Source: Homarus americanus (Eukaryota > Arthropoda > Malacostraca > Decapoda > Nephropidae). From it: a stretch of DNA of 64,000 bases. The stretch covers positions 5,527,263 to 5,591,262 of the forward strand of contig NW_024744357.1 of NCBI RefSeq assembly GCF_018991925.1. The letters are read 5' to 3'. The position numbers and the translations under genes are program-made. Numbering within the stretch: the first letter of the stretch is position 1; each line of letters starts with the position of its first letter. Below the pieces are notes generated by a model. It was given only the letters and a program-made list of their open reading frames with translations. It did no database searches and was not told the DNA's origin. Positions 33,513 to 47,902 of this stretch are shown here, piece by piece.

Positions 33513-36500
33513 TAAAATCATCTACAGTACTGTACTCTGGGATGGACATGATGCTGTTGCTGGGCTGTAGGAAGTGATGGTGGGAACTACATAGCAATTT
33601 GGGAGGTTTTGTAGTGAAGAGGGATTGACTGATTTGTATATTCTGTAGTATATCTGGTGGACTCACGTGAACCTTTGAAAAAAGTTAAAACCTTCGTATA
33701 ATAAAACAAATTCTTAACCAGTAGAACTGACACTGCCTCACTACCACAGGCCCCAGTTATTTCCAATAAAGTGACCAATGAAATCTGTCTTACACATGCA
33801 TGTCTATTTCACATCTACCACACAGAGGCCATAATACCAAAATGTGCCGACGACAGAACACTAACAACCAATCTGCACACCTAAGCAGTCTCAGTTGTCA
33901 GGGACAGGTAAAAGTGAGCAGAAGTCACTTAAGGCAATTAACTGTTGGGTTGAGATGTTATGTGATAGCTAAGCCACCATTTATATGAGTCTTTCAGTAT
34001 ATATTGAAAAAGATAATTAAAGATGTAATATTTAAAAGAGGTGTGGGGTGTAAATTACTTGTTTTAATGCTTAGTGTAGTACTGCAGTCATAGGGCCAGC
34101 CATCACAGACAACAGGCCTGGAAGATCATAACAAGGGGCACTACAGCTACTACAGTACAGAGGAATCAGCACAGCGGCCAGAGATGTGGTGGTGTTTTTT
34201 TGTGAGGATGATGATGGTGGCCAGTACAGTAATGGGGCATACTCCAGCCATGACTCCCCCAGCAGGAAGTTCCAAAAATGTCACACAAAAACCCGAAACA
34301 CTGCTGATTGGCTGCTTGTACTGACAGTGTTTTTGTCTACAATATTAAAGTCTAACATTAGCTGAAAAGTATGCTGGGAACCACATGACCTTGATCTCTG
34401 ACCTTGGCTACAACCCTTCCCAAATATACACATACAGTACATCATTGAATGGTAATTATGATGTCTAACCTAACCTAACCAAATTCCAAATGGATCCACC
34501 AGAAACTGTAAACCAACCAGATACATAAAGAAGTTTAAGGTTAACACGTCCTTCACTGGGCGCAGGACGAGGGTGGTGGCACTACCCTTTGGTAGTCAAA
34601 TGGGTCAATGGGTAAAAAATTATGTCAGTTTGTGTTCACTGTTTTTGTATTGGTAATTGGCAAGGTTGTGACAAATGGTTTGTCCTCAACAACTTCAGAT
34701 AATTAGTAATAAATGAGGTTGGGTGGAGTGATGGGTATACATGTGTTGTGTGGAGAAGCACCACAGCATAACACAACTTGTAATGAATGACAGCAAATGG
34801 AGGGAGTGTGTGTGTGTTTGCTCTCGAGTCCGGTCACCTGGTACTAAATAGTCTCTACACCCAAAACCTAACCTACAGACTCATGTTCAAGAAGCCATTA
34901 CAGTACAACCACATAAACCTCCCAAGACCAATACTGAATACATTTTTCACTTCAACATCCATTAATGAATTAAGATACGGTGTGCCACTCGGCCGATGAA
35001 GCCATTAAAATATTCTCTCACATTTAAGCCCATTATAACACTGCCACTAAGAGGCAGCAGCAGACATCTGTAACACATGGTGTCCTCTCTATTAGGAGGA
35101 TCTATCTGCATATTCAAATTAAGTCAGTGAAAAATGGTTTACCGTTAAAGGTGGGTCGACCCTTCTGTAGGGTAATGTCCAAGAGGCAATAACTCGGGAC
35201 AATGATGCTGGAAAATACTCTATACTGACATCTGCTGTGATACATCCACATCCCAAATTTGGTTAAAATCAATTACTATTTTTCCAGTTATCATGTTCAC
35301 ACACACACACACCAATTCTCTGTCCTTCTCAGTGGGAAGTGACTTGGAACAGTAAAGACCAGGTCACTTGCATTAATATACAGTACAATATAGTTGGTGG
35401 TGTACCATTTTAGGTTCACTCCCGACCCAGCAAGGTGGCCTCTTAATCTGACCCTAACTTATGAAATATACATTACAGTAATCACAAGTTGCAGAATACA
35501 GAAGGCTTGTTACTGTACTTGTGCACCTATACCTCTTCTTAGGTCACCATGGTATCCTGTGACAATAACATTATATTCATTGTATAATCTAAGACATTGT
35601 TAAAATGTTTTATTCACAGTAGTGTATTTAAATTATCAATATAAATTCAACTCAGGTTAAGGAAAAATGAATGATAAGTCTGTCAACAAGATACTCCACT
35701 CACTCCTCATAAGAACATAAACATTGTTTGGAATGGCAAGGCCTTTGTGCCTCTGGAAGGTAGTCAAGACATCAATATCTCTCACAATAGTAGCTACATA
35801 AACACCAATTTCTCACTTTTGGCATCAAAAATCTTGACCGAGACAAACACGAAGGTGGACGACTCATTCTTCCTCAGGTAACATGAAAATGTTGTATAAC
35901 AGATCCACCATAATGTACTAAGTACTTCTCAATAATAATGATAATAATAATACTAACAATAATAATAATATTAATGTTTGGAGACTACTAGCAGAGACTA
36001 AACACCAACATAGCCTCATGAGAACTGGTAAATGCCATCAAGTGCGCGCGCACGCACGCACACACACACACACTATCTACTAAGTACAAACTCTCGCCTT
36101 CTCCTGTGACAACACCTTCCACAACAGTGTCACTTTCCTTTTATAATTTACTACCAACTAAGCATTAAACAACACAACTAAGTTCATTAGTTACTGTACT
36201 ATCTTCCAAGTGACTCACATACGCAAACTCATGTCATTTTTTTCCTTTTGATGTTTAAGAAAAAATCAGAAGTAATCATAGATTTTACCCCTATAAAATT
36301 CCATAACTTTAAACAGAGAAAAAGAAAATAGCTATGACTTCCCCAGCAAGGCAGGGGGACTTACGCAACAGATGGGAAATAATCAATTTGTGTAAAATGT
36401 TACGAGATTAGTTGATGAATCAATTATCTCTCTCCAATCAAAATTTCATTTTCAGATTCTTCTCTCATGAAACAAATTACTCAGGTGATAGATTGTGAGG

Positions 36501-37598
36501 GTAGTAGCCACCTGGTAAGTATCTTGGCCAGTAGATTGACATTTGCTGGACAGATGAGAAATATTCTAATTATCAATGTTTTTCACATGAAACAAAGCAT
36601 TGAACTGATCAGTCACCAGGAGGCTAAGCTAGTACAGCATCTCAAGCCAGCACACATTACAAGTTTAAGCTGTAGCGTGAACCAAAGTCGTCGGTCAAAC
36701 AACTGTCATGGACTGAAAAATAAATAAAATGTGAGCTAACTGTATGAAAGTAGTATTAAAAGAGGGAATCCAGCATCACTTGTGTGTGTGTGTCTCGTGT
36801 AAGTGAGCGCTGGGACAATCTGCCGGGGCCTAGGGGGTGGAGTTGAATAGTCTGGAAGTACTTAGTTGCTTCCCTCTTTTGGCCGAGATACAAAACTGTA
36901 CTGTAGCACTGCATCTTCTATCACGACCAGGACTCCACTGTGTTGATGACTTTACAGTGGTGTATGTAGCAACTCTCAGGCATTATAGGAATACCACTAG
37001 GGTAGGTTGGCCCATCATTACAAAATATACCCCCTCATTACACAGTAACTAGCACAGTTTACCATTTGAGCACTAGAGAGAGGGGGGAGGGGGGGCTGAC
37101 AGGTAAGATTAACAGGTTTGTTTGTTTGTTCGTCCTAGGCTCAAGCTCCCAAGGGCTGGTATGTTTATCTTTCCTCCTCACATCTGACTGGCTGGCTGAT
37201 TTGAGTTACACAATGTCTAAAATATCATAAAAATTATACCGAGTTTACTTTAGTCAACACTTAGCATCAGTCAGGGGAAACAGTAACACACAGGGAGCCC
37301 CGTCCAATACCCCCTGTAATAATAAATGAGGACAAATAAATGTGAGGCAAGCTGAAAGGTTTTTGGTGCACCTACAGTATTTTTGTTCTTATTTTGTGCA
37401 AAACTCTTCACAATGTTGATAAAGTCCAAGAGGACATCATCTCTGTTATACAAGACACTCCTGTGTCTCGCCTACAACATTATATTATGCACGGAAGCAC
37501 ATGAAATACAGGAGCCCAAGTATGATATTACGGGTCCGGCTCCGAGTTACCTCGACGACACACGTGTTCGTTCTCTCTCTTAAAACATCTACAACTTT

Positions 37599-37604
37599 TT
37601 TATT
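37599..37604 (-). terminator. Candidate polyadenylation signal of pecanex
   Basis: aataaa on the minus strand (tttatt on plus), 232 bp downstream of the pecanex stop codon. Position is plausible; other AT-rich hexamers further left cannot be excluded. Confidence 0.35.
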
Positions 37605-37835
37605 AAAGAAATGTTTTGTATAACTTCCCTACTGTCTAAGAACTTTCAAAAGGATTCTTATAAAAGTTTCTAATAATTACTAACCATTAATATAAATTTA
37701 TCAAATCCGACAAATGAACCGCCCACAAATGGTAGTACTGTATTTTTCTTAACAAAGTCTAGCATTTACTTACTTACTGTCACAATAACCAGATGTGACT
37801 AAAGCATTCTTCAAGCTTAAGGTGAGAAATGCAAC

Positions 37836-38117
37836 CTAGACTTCAGCCCCAAGGTCTTGCACAGCACTCTGGGCGACAGGAACAAACTTGTCCTCAATTT
37901 GAACTAGGAGGATGACGCGACCCACGTGGGAGCGGAGGTGAGGGTCGGGGTGGTGGGGCGTCCAGGTGTGTACGATGGGTCCCTCCATGCCCTCCACTGG
38001 CACCCAGTGACCCCAGAAGCTCCTCCCACCTCTCTTGCGCATGCCTTCGTCGGGCCAAACTACATCGATGCGACGACCCATGTTTAAGGTGTCATAAACC
38101 TGGTTGGCATCTATTAT
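37836..38117 (-). CDS. pcx: Pecanex last exon: conserved C-terminal box
   Basis: Residues 2552-2644 plus TAG (37838-37836). Starts IIDANQVYDTLNMGRRIDVV, then WPDEGMRKRGGRSFWGHW, EGMEGPIVHTW, LLVQIEDKFVPV and ends DLGAEV. This aligns without gaps to the C-terminus of vertebrate pecanex proteins (IVD-SQ---...WPDEG...EGMEG-VIH-W...LLVQI-DK-V...LGAEV). Acceptor attttcag|ata. Confidence 0.95.
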   Translation of the reverse strand: MIDANQVYDTLNMGRRIDVVWPDEGMRKRGGRSFWGHWVPVEGMEGPIVHTWTPHHPDPHLRSHVGRVILLVQIEDKFVPVAQSAVQDLGAEV

Positions 38118-38297
38118 CTGAAAATAATACCATTACATATTTAATATTTTGGTTGTGTGTTCTGTACTGTACCTATCATTTTAAGGTTGTTTCATCAGTG
38201 TCATAAATGTTGTATGCCATTATACAAGATGTGACTCACTACCACCATAACTCTGGCAGGGACGACAAGTTTCGACAAGACGCCGGAGTTGTCATAC

Positions 38298-38998
38298 CCG
38301 GACTCGCTGCACGTGTTTATCCGGCGGAGGCGTGGCGAACTTTTCTTCACTCTCCTCGTGTAAGGTGCCACAGTCCTCCCTGAGGCTCGACGCATCCCAA
38401 CTTGCATCCCGCAGATGAGGGTCCCGGGAACCGGACACGATGGGCACGTCCCGGGCGGGAGTGGACAAGGAAGACGTGGGTGTGCTGCGGCTGCTGGCGG
38501 ATATTCCCTGACGGACTCGTTTCTCACCGCCCGGCAGAGAGCCGTGTAGAGACGCATCTCTACTGCTGTGTAGGGAACCTTCTCTTCCGCTGTGTAGCGA
38601 TCCTTCCCGCCCGCTGTGAATCGATCCTCCATCTCGCCCGCCGTGCAGAGATACGTCTCGGCCGCTCCAATCCCGATCTTTACTGCTGGCAGACCCCTCG
38701 CTGAGCCCGTCTCTGTCCCTGGGATCCAGACGGGTGAGTCCGGCCGTAGTGTCGGAGAGAAGACCGGCCAAACTTGCCAGGGTAGAAGTGGACTGTTTAT
38801 TGGCAGGACCAACCAGAGATGACACGGTCGACACAATAGAGCCACGGTTGGCGTGTAGAGACCCGCGGGACAGCGAGCCGCCGCGTCCCAAACTTCCGTG
38901 ACCCAAACTTCCCGTAGCCGTGACCAAGCTCAGACCGCCAACCTGGGAGCCATCTTGACTGCCACCAGACCCCAAACTTGGGGGTACTGTCGTCAAGA
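38298..38998 (-). CDS. pcx: Pecanex exon: Ser/Gly-rich tail with SLHSGREG repeats
   Basis: Residues 2318-2551. Low-complexity S/G/R sequence, with an octad repeat of the SLHSGREG type (about 38540-38670; variants DVSLHGGR, GSIHSGRE, ASLHGSLP). The 3' end is placed at CGG|gtatga (38298): this gives QRVR joined to IIDANQ, matching the family's YRVQIVD-SQ, and keeps the frame. A competing frame continuing through 38230 was rejected for this reason. Acceptor cttcttgcag|tc. Probably disordered and cytosolic. Confidence 0.88.
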
Positions 38999-39680
38999 CT
39001 GCAAGAAGAGGAGAATCATTTAATTTAAATTATAAATGAAAAACAAGAGCTTTATGTAGTACTGCCTGTTGGCCCATAACAAATAGTGTAGTGACAACAC
39101 ACACTGATGGTTGTACAGTAAGTTACTCTTGGTTGAGGTGTAAATCTATCCTTCCAGTCATTATTCAATGTGGCTGTCAACACCTGAGGTGTAGGTGAGG
39201 TGAGTACAAGCTGAGGCTGGGGCATGGTGGTGGGCATGGAAGAGGAGGGAGGCATGGAAGAGGAGGGTGGCATTGAAGAGGAGGGTAGCATGGAAGAGGA
39301 GGGTGGCATGGAAGAGGAGGGTGGCATGGAAGAGGAGGGGGCATGGAAGAGGAGGGTGGCATGGAAGAGGAGGGTGGCATGGAAGAGGAGGAGGGTGGCA
39401 TGGAAGAGGAGAAGGGTGGCATGGAAGAGGAGAAGGGTGGCATGGAAGAGGAGAAGGGTGGCATGGAAGAGGAGGAGGGTGGCATGGAAGAGGAGGAGGG
39501 TGGCATGGAAGAGGAGGAGGGTGGCATGAAAAGTAGAAAATTACATTGTAGGGGATGGTGAACAAAGGTTGTATATACAGTACGTGCACACTGGGAGAAC
39601 ACAGTTTGGGGAGGGTATACAGTACATCCGAGGAGGCAACAGAAATACTAAGCAATAAATATATTTCTCTATACACTCAC
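38999..39680 (-). other. Pecanex intron with GGCATGGAAGAGGAG array
   Basis: Contains 39225-39533, about 18 copies of an 18-21-bp unit, ggcatggaagaggaggaggg, whose length varies by triplets. The array is a purine-rich intronic tract next to a short exon. Frames in it (MEEEGG / SSMPPS) are repeat translation. Confidence 0.85.
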
Positions 39681-39787
39681 CTTGATGGAGTGGAATGTTG
39701 CCGTGGTGTGGATCGGCCGTCCTCCCACACTCGTCGTTGAGCCCCGAGCTGCCACTAGAACAACCCTCGCCGCACCGCCGTCGTACT
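39681..39787 (-). CDS. pcx: Pecanex exon: CGEGCSSG segment
   Basis: Residues 2282-2318: RVRRRCGEGCSSGSSGLND then ECGRTADPHHGNIPLHQ. Vertebrate pecanex has a similar C-GC-SG motif at this point, directly after the Pecanex_C domain. Acceptor ggtggcag|agta, donor AAG|gtgagt. Confidence 0.85.
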
Positions 39788-40289
39788 CTGCCACCGTGAT
39801 AACACTCTTGAAATGTTTTTGCAATACATAATTATACTACACACTGGCGATGTAGTCGGGACCACAATCGAGACCGTTCCATAATCCCATCCTTTATGGA
39901 TTACCTACATGTAGATCAGCTCACGCCATTCCCCCAGATGTGGTCTAGGGAGTAATTAAACTTCAGGCTGGCTAGGTGAGGTGAGCACTTGGGAAAGCTA
40001 GTCTTCCTGTGATCTATAAAGGCTAAAATTATGTGTGGTCTCATTCGTGGTCTCCACTACACCACAGTACTGTGACACTAATATATAAAGACCTACACCA
40101 AGAACCAAGACCCTTCCTATATACTGTACTGTACTAAACTTTGATACCATACAGTGTGCAAATGATTACACAACTTCCCATCTGCCTAAACAAACCAAGT
40201 GACACTACACCATTCAGCTGTTAGGAGGGCACAGTACAGTACAGTACAGTACAGTACCACTAAATAAAAAAATAAACAAACTCATCTAT

Positions 40290-42775
40290 CACTAACCTTA
40301 CACACCTCTGGTCCATGTATCATTAACCTTACACAACTCTGGTCCATGTATCACTAACCTTACACAACTCTGGTCCATGTATCACTAACCTTACACAACT
40401 CTGGTCCATGTATCACTAACCTTACACAACTCTGGTCCATGTATCACTAACCTTACACACCTCTGGTCCATGTATCACTAACCTTACACAATCTGGTCCA
40501 TGTATCACTAACCTTACACACCTCTGGTCCATGTATCATTAACCTTACACAACTCTGGTCCATGTATCACTAACCTTACACAACTCTGGTCCATGTATCA
40601 CTAACCTTACACAACTCTGGTCCATGTATCACTAACCTTACACAACTCTGGTCCATGTATCATTAACCTTACACAACTCTGGTCCATGTATCATTAACCC
40701 ACACAACCCCAGTCCAGTACCACTAACCTTACACACCTCTGGTCCATGTATCATTAACCTACACAACCTGGTCCATGTATCACCAACCTTACACAACTCT
40801 GGTCCATGTATCAATTAACTCCACATTGAACTCTGGTCCATGTACCACTAACTCATACAACTCTGGTCCATATCATTAACTCACAACTCTGGGTCCATGT
40901 ACCACTAACCTTACACCAATTCCTGGTCCATGTATCATTAACCCACACAACCCCAACCATGTACCACCAAACCCTACACAACCTGGTCCATGCATCACCA
41001 ACCTACACAACCCCTGGTCCATGTATCATTAACCTTACACAACCCCTGGTCCATCACCAACCTTACACAACTCTGGTCCATGCACCACCAACCTTACACA
41101 ACTCTGGTCCATGCATCATTAACCCACACAAATCCCTGGTCCATGTATCACTAACCTTGCTGACAGCTCTGGTCCATGTACCACTAACTCACACAACTCT
41201 GGTCCATGTATCATTAACCTTAGCACAACTCTGGGTCCATGTACCACTAACCTTACACACCCCTGGTCCATGTATCATTAACCTTAATATCAACTCTGGT
41301 CCATGTGTACCAATTAACCTACACAACTCTGGTCCATGTACTCATTAACCTTACACAACTCTGGGTCCATGGTCACTAACCCACACAACCCCTGGGTCCA
41401 TGTATCATTAACTCCACACAACCCCTGGTCCATGCATCACTAACCTTACACACCTCTGGTCCATGTACCACTAACCTTACACAACTCTGGTCCAAGTACC
41501 ACTAACCTTACACAACTCTGGTCCATGTACCACTAACCTTACACACCTCTGGTCCATGTATCATTAACCTTACACACCTCTGGTCCATGTACCACTAACC
41601 TTACACAACTCTGGTCCATGTACCACTAACCTTACACAACTCTGGTCCATGTATCACTAACCTTACACACCTCTGGTCCATGTATCACTAACCTTACACA
41701 CCTCTGGTCCATGTACCACTAACCTTACACACCTCTGGTCCATGTACCACTAACCTTACACAACTCTGGTCCAAGTACCACTAACCTTACACAACTCTGG
41801 TCCATGTACCACTAACCTTACACACCTCTGGTCCATGTATCACTAACCTTACACACCTCTGGTCCATGTACCACTAACCTTACACAACTCTGGTCCATGT
41901 ACCACTAACCTTACACAACTCTGGTCCATGTATCACTAACCTTACACACCTCTGGTCCATGTACCACTAACCTTACACAACTCTGGTCCATGTACCACTA
42001 ACCTTACACACAACTCTGGTCCATGTATCACTAACCTTACACACAACTCTGGTCCATGTACCACTAACCTTACACAACTGGTCATGGTCCATGTACCACT
42101 AACCTTACACAACTCTGGTCCATGTATCACTAACCTTACACACCTCTGGTCCATATCATTAACCTTACACAACTCTGGTCATACACTAACCCACACAACT
42201 CTGGTCCATGTACCCATTAACCTTACACAACTCTGGTCCATGTATCACTAACCTTACACAACTCTGGTCCATGTATCACTAACCTTACACAACTCTGGTC
42301 CATATCACTAACCTTACACAACTCTGGTCCATGTACCACTAACCTTACACAACTCTGGTCCATGTACACTAACCTTACACAACTATGGTCCATGTACCAC
42401 TAACCTTACACAACTCTGGTCCATGTACATTAACCTTACACAACTCTGGTCCATGTATCATTAACCTTACACAACTCTGGGTAACCTTACCTCTGGTCCA
42501 TGTGCCACTAACCTTACACAACTCTGGTCATGTATCACTAACCTTACACAACTCTGGTCCATGTATCACTAACCTTACACACCTCTGGTCCATGTATCAC
42601 TAACCTTACACAACTCTGGTCCATGTATCACTAACCTTACACACCTCTGGTCCATGTATCACTAACCTTACACAACTCTGGTCCATGTACCACTAACCTT
42701 ACACAACTCTGGTCCATGTACCACTAACCTTACACACCTCTGGTCCATGTATCACTAACCTTACACAACTCTCAA
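40290..42775. repeat. 2.5-kb minisatellite, 31-bp unit, about 80 copies
   Basis: Unit cactaaccttacacaactct followed by ggtccatgtat, with variants acacacctctgg and tatcatt / taccact. Outer parts are homogeneous; the middle (about 40690-41440) is strongly degenerate with indels. Higher-order ordering of the variants is visible at 41460-41960. Intronic to pecanex. Confidence 0.98.
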
Positions 42776-42949
42776 CACTTCACTATGTATCCCTCACCAA
42801 TGGTACCAACGTGTACAGTACTCACACAGGGATACCATCGACTGAAGCCCCAACAAACATTGGCTTTGCATAATACAAATAATATTTACTGTCTAGCTAC
42901 TCTTAATACTGTACACTCTGTTTAACCTCTATATTTACCCCCCAATCAA

Positions 42950-44080
42950 TCATAGTACCGCCCTTACGAGTATATCTGAGGGTTGGCGACGTTTTTGGGC
43001 CATTTTTACCAATCCTCCTATTGTTTGTATGTCTTTTATACTCCGTTTTTAATTTTATTCATCCATCCCAGTCTCTGCCTTCCCCTGGCCCTTCTACCCT
43101 CAACTTTGCCCATTATAATATTTCTGTTACTATTCCCTCATCCCTAATTATATGACCAAAGTATCTCATTTTTCTTTTTCTGTACATTTCAACTTTTTCT
43201 CTTGAAGATTTTGCTAACCTTACTACTTTTCGTTTGTTTTCCCGTTAGTGTAGCTAATTCTTAACAGTTGCCTATAACACCTCATTTCAAAGGCCTCCAA
43301 CCTCTTTCCGTTGTCTGCTGAAAGTGTCCACACTTCTGGCCCACATGTAAATACAGATTTTTTCTCAAATTGAAGTTAATGTCCCCTTTCATTTGGTCTT
43401 ATACATTATTAAATGCTGTTTTTGCTTGCCCTCTTCTTATTTTGATTTCTTCCACACATCTACCAACACAGCTAATGTTACTTCCAAAAAACTCTAAATT
43501 TTCCACTAGTTTCAGTTTCCTGTTGCCTACCATAATTTTTATTTTAGGATTTATTTCCAATTTGTAAATAACAATTAGTTTCATCTTTACATCATTAACT
43601 TTCAAATCATATTTTTCACCTTTTTCTTCTAATCTGTTTATGGGTTTTCATAATGCCTCTTGATTATCTGTGATAAGAGCAGTAACATCTGCATAGTGTA
43701 TATTTGATATTACCTTACCATTAACTTTTAGGCCTTCATTACTTATAACTTCTCTCATTAAGAATTCTGAATATATATTACTGTATACAATGTTGGAGAC
43801 AGATCACCACTCCCTGTCTAACTGTGAACCAATTAATAACTTCATTATTTACTGTTGCCAGTAAAGAATCTTTACAATTCTAATATAGCCTTCATTAATA
43901 ATTATTCTTTCCAAGATCTCTATAAGTTTATTGTGTTTCACTTTATCAAAAGTTTTTTTTTTCAAAATCACCAAAGGAGATATACCAATTTCTTTACAAC
44001 TCCAATGCCCTTCCACCTAAAATTCTCAAACCAAATATATCTACCTCTAGTTCCTTTTCCCTTTGTAAGCATTAATACCA
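42950..44080 (-). pseudogene. RTE-like LINE fragment, dead
   Basis: Minus strand: YSEFLMREVISNEGLKVNG, then VISNIHYADVTALITDNQ, LKVNDVKMKLIVIYKLEI, KLVENLEFFGSNISCVGR and EEIKIRRGQAKTAFNN, then broken sequence ending near 42990. Known: RTE/BovB-type RTs have Y/R-YADD-T-L at the active site and -V--F-YLGS-I...EE--RRI--A--AF after it. Here YADD has become YADV, and stops and shifts are frequent, so it is inactive. Confidence 0.85.
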
Positions 44081-44203
44081 CATAACCTAACATTTCTAAG
44101 CATTATTACCACATAAAGATTGATTGATTGGATAAAATATCTGGCGTTGCAGCCTGTGGACATTTGACGCCGAAAATTAAACTTGAAATTTAAAACTATG
44201 ATA

Positions 44204-44514
44204 CAGCTCCTCCCCGACTTACAACGGGGTTAGGGACCCAAATCCAGGTCATAAGTCGAAAATGCTTAAATAATACATAGAAAATCTAAAATGGGTATCT
44301 CTTTTTCTTCTCAGTACCACAAAACTCTCACTTTTAAGCTTGCCAGCCATTTTAAAGTGAATTACAAACAAAAATTTTGTCGGTACACAGCGCAATCACT
44401 GACATTGGGACACGAAAATATGTACAGTAATTTGACAAAATTTTTGGTATGACTGAGGCGGTCGTATGTTCGGGTGGTCATAAGTCGAGTAGGTCGTAAG
44501 TCGGAGAGGAGCTG
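44204..44514. mobile_element. 311-bp pogo/Tigger-like MITE, TA target duplication
   Basis: Terminal inverted repeats cagctcctccccgacttaca and, at the right, tcgtaagtcggagaggagctg; TA at 44202-44203 and 44515-44516. Subterminal gtcataagtcga words repeat in both arms. No coding capacity. Confidence 0.88.
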
Positions 44515-44645
44515 TATAAATAAAATAAAATCCTAGTAAGTTTAAATATCAATTTTTTTTTATAAAATCCTGTATTTATTTAAAATTACAAGCAGTTAAG
44601 TCCAGCATCAAGTGGTGACCAGATAAAGAAGCCATCAGCATCTTA

Positions 44646-45020
<375 letters not shown>

Positions 45021-45434
45021 TTAAACGGTATAAAAAATATGGTGGTTTGGACAACAATTAAGCTTCTGGTAAAGTTCTGGTGATTGGAAAAATATTTAGG
45101 CTACAGTTAAGTTCTAAAAAAAGCTAAAGAGGCAAAACAAATCCTACTCCATGACCCATAATACACCTCTACACTCCAAAATGTTTGTGATAAATTTCAT
45201 AATGTTTCACAAAAAGCCGAGACACTTAATACTGTATTAATAAAGAGTGACCGTCCCAACACTGACAGGCTGGAGCAGACTAGAGAGGATTAAAAACTAT
45301 GGTGGGGATGAGAGGTGGGGAGGGTTCAAGAAATACTGTAGTTAGAATACTGTGTGAACGTTTCATACTTTTAAGAAACTGCTGTTTTTACCTTCCATAA
45401 TCTAAAAAGAAGTCATTATAAATGTTTAATGTAC

Positions 45435-45501
45435 AGTGAAACCTCCATTTAATGGATTGCATGAAGAGAGAAGCCCATTATATAGAGGTTTCACTGCACT
45501 G
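45435..45501. mobile_element. Tiny TA-flanked inverted-repeat element
   Basis: cagtgaaacctccatttaat / attatatagaggtttcactg arms around a short middle, flanked by TA at about 45433 and 45502. About 67 bp; a deleted relative of the pogo-like elements nearby. Confidence 0.65.
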
Positions 45502-45545
45502 TATTCTCTATATGTGAGGTCTCTCACCCAGCCAGGAGTGACTCA

Positions 45546-45761
<216 letters not shown>

Positions 45762-45900
45762 TTACATGATGATAAGGAAGTTGTTCAAATACAGTAAATG
45801 AATAAACAAAATATTTAGATCAAGCAACTTTCTGGGAAAAGGGAGACATTTTATTGGATATTCTGTAATTATATAGAGTCTATATTATTGACAGACATTA

Positions 45901-46122
<222 letters not shown>

Positions 46123-46398
46123 TTAATGGGTCGGCTAAAAGTTCTCTGCCCAACACCACTACGCACCTCTGATAAAAATATCTCCAATACTGGGCACACC
46201 GTGGCCCCCTGCACTAGACAGACACCTCACATATTTGTCTCCCAAGGAATGATTAGTAAAGGATTACAAACATAAGATAAACCTGTTGACAGAACAAATA
46301 CTGTGTGATGGAACTTATATAAGAGCTTATGAGAGGGATTATTACACTAAAGGTTAACTTGTAACTCTCAACAGTGTAGAGAAGACAGTGGCTGCTGC

Positions 46399-46401
<3 letters not shown>

Positions 46402-46451
<50 letters not shown>
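46402..46451. repeat. (GT)n microsatellite
   Basis: About 25 gt dinucleotides in a pecanex intron (46110-46815), which otherwise shows nothing recognisable. Confidence 0.97.
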
Positions 46452-46453
<2 letters not shown>

Positions 46454-46815
46454 ATCAAGAGTATTATTTATGCTTCAGTCAGGCACATGAAGCTCAATCC
46501 TGAATTACTACTTGACTCACTCAAACTGACACAAATAATTTAATAAACAGCTACCATTAAGCATTAAAAAACCTTATGACAAATTCTTATCCATTTTTTT
46601 AAATAGATTTTCATAATTCTACAGCACTGCTAAAACTATAAATTACACGGCAAATATTATTCAATACACATTTCACACCTCCAGAATCTATTTAACACTG
46701 GATAACTTTACTGCCATAACAGATGTGTTCCACTGTGATGCTCCCAACACTAACAGTCCCCACTGTTGCCTCCCATCTACCAGAGGAAAACATTTACAAA
46801 GATTAAACAACTCAC

Positions 46816-47119
46816 CTAAGAGACTGAGAGCCAGACAGAGGGAGATGAGTTGTGACTCTCGACTACTCTCTATCTGTTCCTGATCGTTGCGGTCCCTCCT
46901 CGTCACGCAGTAAACAATCCACTCGTGGTAGACGTTGCAGAAACTCGTTCTGGTAATGCCCGACTCCTTGAAATCGTAGTCCTCGTCTATGTTCAGATTA
47001 AAGATGGGGTCGAGGTCCACAAACTTTTTATCTCGGGTGTGTGAGAGAGAAGCGTCTATCTCGGCCTTCTCCAGCCACTCCTTGAGCTTGACCGAGCGCA
47101 CCACATAAAAAATGATGCT
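46816..47119 (-). CDS. pcx: Pecanex exon: SIIFYVVRSVKL
   Basis: Residues 1949-2050: SIIFYVVRSVKLKEWLEKAE, FVDLDPIFNLNIDEDYDF, ITRTSFCNVYHEWIVYCVTR, QLISLCLALSLLG. Pecanex_C domain. Acceptor acattacag|agc, donor TTAG|gtgagt. Confidence 0.95.
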
Positions 47120-47299
47120 CTGTAATGTTGAATTCATTGATTACAAACATTATCTTGGGATAAAAAATTACTATAGCAATAAAGATCAAGGAACCAGGAT
47201 AAACAAATCATTATATACATGTTAAGTCCCTCAATAACTTGGGACTACTGTGCTGAGCTGTACGTGTAAGATTACCAATTCACAAACCATATGACTTCA

Positions 47300-47596
<297 letters not shown>

Positions 47597-47617
47597 CTAA
47601 ATCATTTGACAATATTA

Positions 47618-47875
<258 letters not shown>

Positions 47876-47902
47876 TTAAACACAATACTATACTGTACTG
47901 TA

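Larger units (their letters stand above)
26300..37590. other. Intergenic region between convergent genes
   Basis: No supported gene. It contains a (CAGTA)n run at 29260-29290, a palindromic element (30175-30390), a possible LINE tail (31230-31470), a foldback element (31766-31924), the TGTAN array (31925-32632), a minisatellite (33215-33512) and short (GT)/(AC) runs (29033-29050, 35300-35313, 36059-36073). Small open frames throughout show no recognisable protein signature. Sequence just left of 37836 should include the pecanex 3' untranslated region. Confidence 0.6.

Noticed and set aside
38201..38845. 214-codon minus-strand frame overlapping the pecanex Ser/Gly-rich exon, and the idea of a frameshift near 38310
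   Set aside because: The alternate frame has no repeat or family similarity. Ending the exon at CGG|gtatga gives a gapless match (QRVR + IIDANQ) to the pecanex C-terminus, so no frameshift is needed.
39161..39676. 171-codon Pro/Leu/His frame and related plus-strand Glu/Gly frames
   Set aside because: Purine-rich tandem array within a pecanex intron.
40290..42775. CRISPR-like array of regular 31-bp repeats
   Set aside because: Repeats are contiguous with no unique spacers, in a eukaryotic intron.
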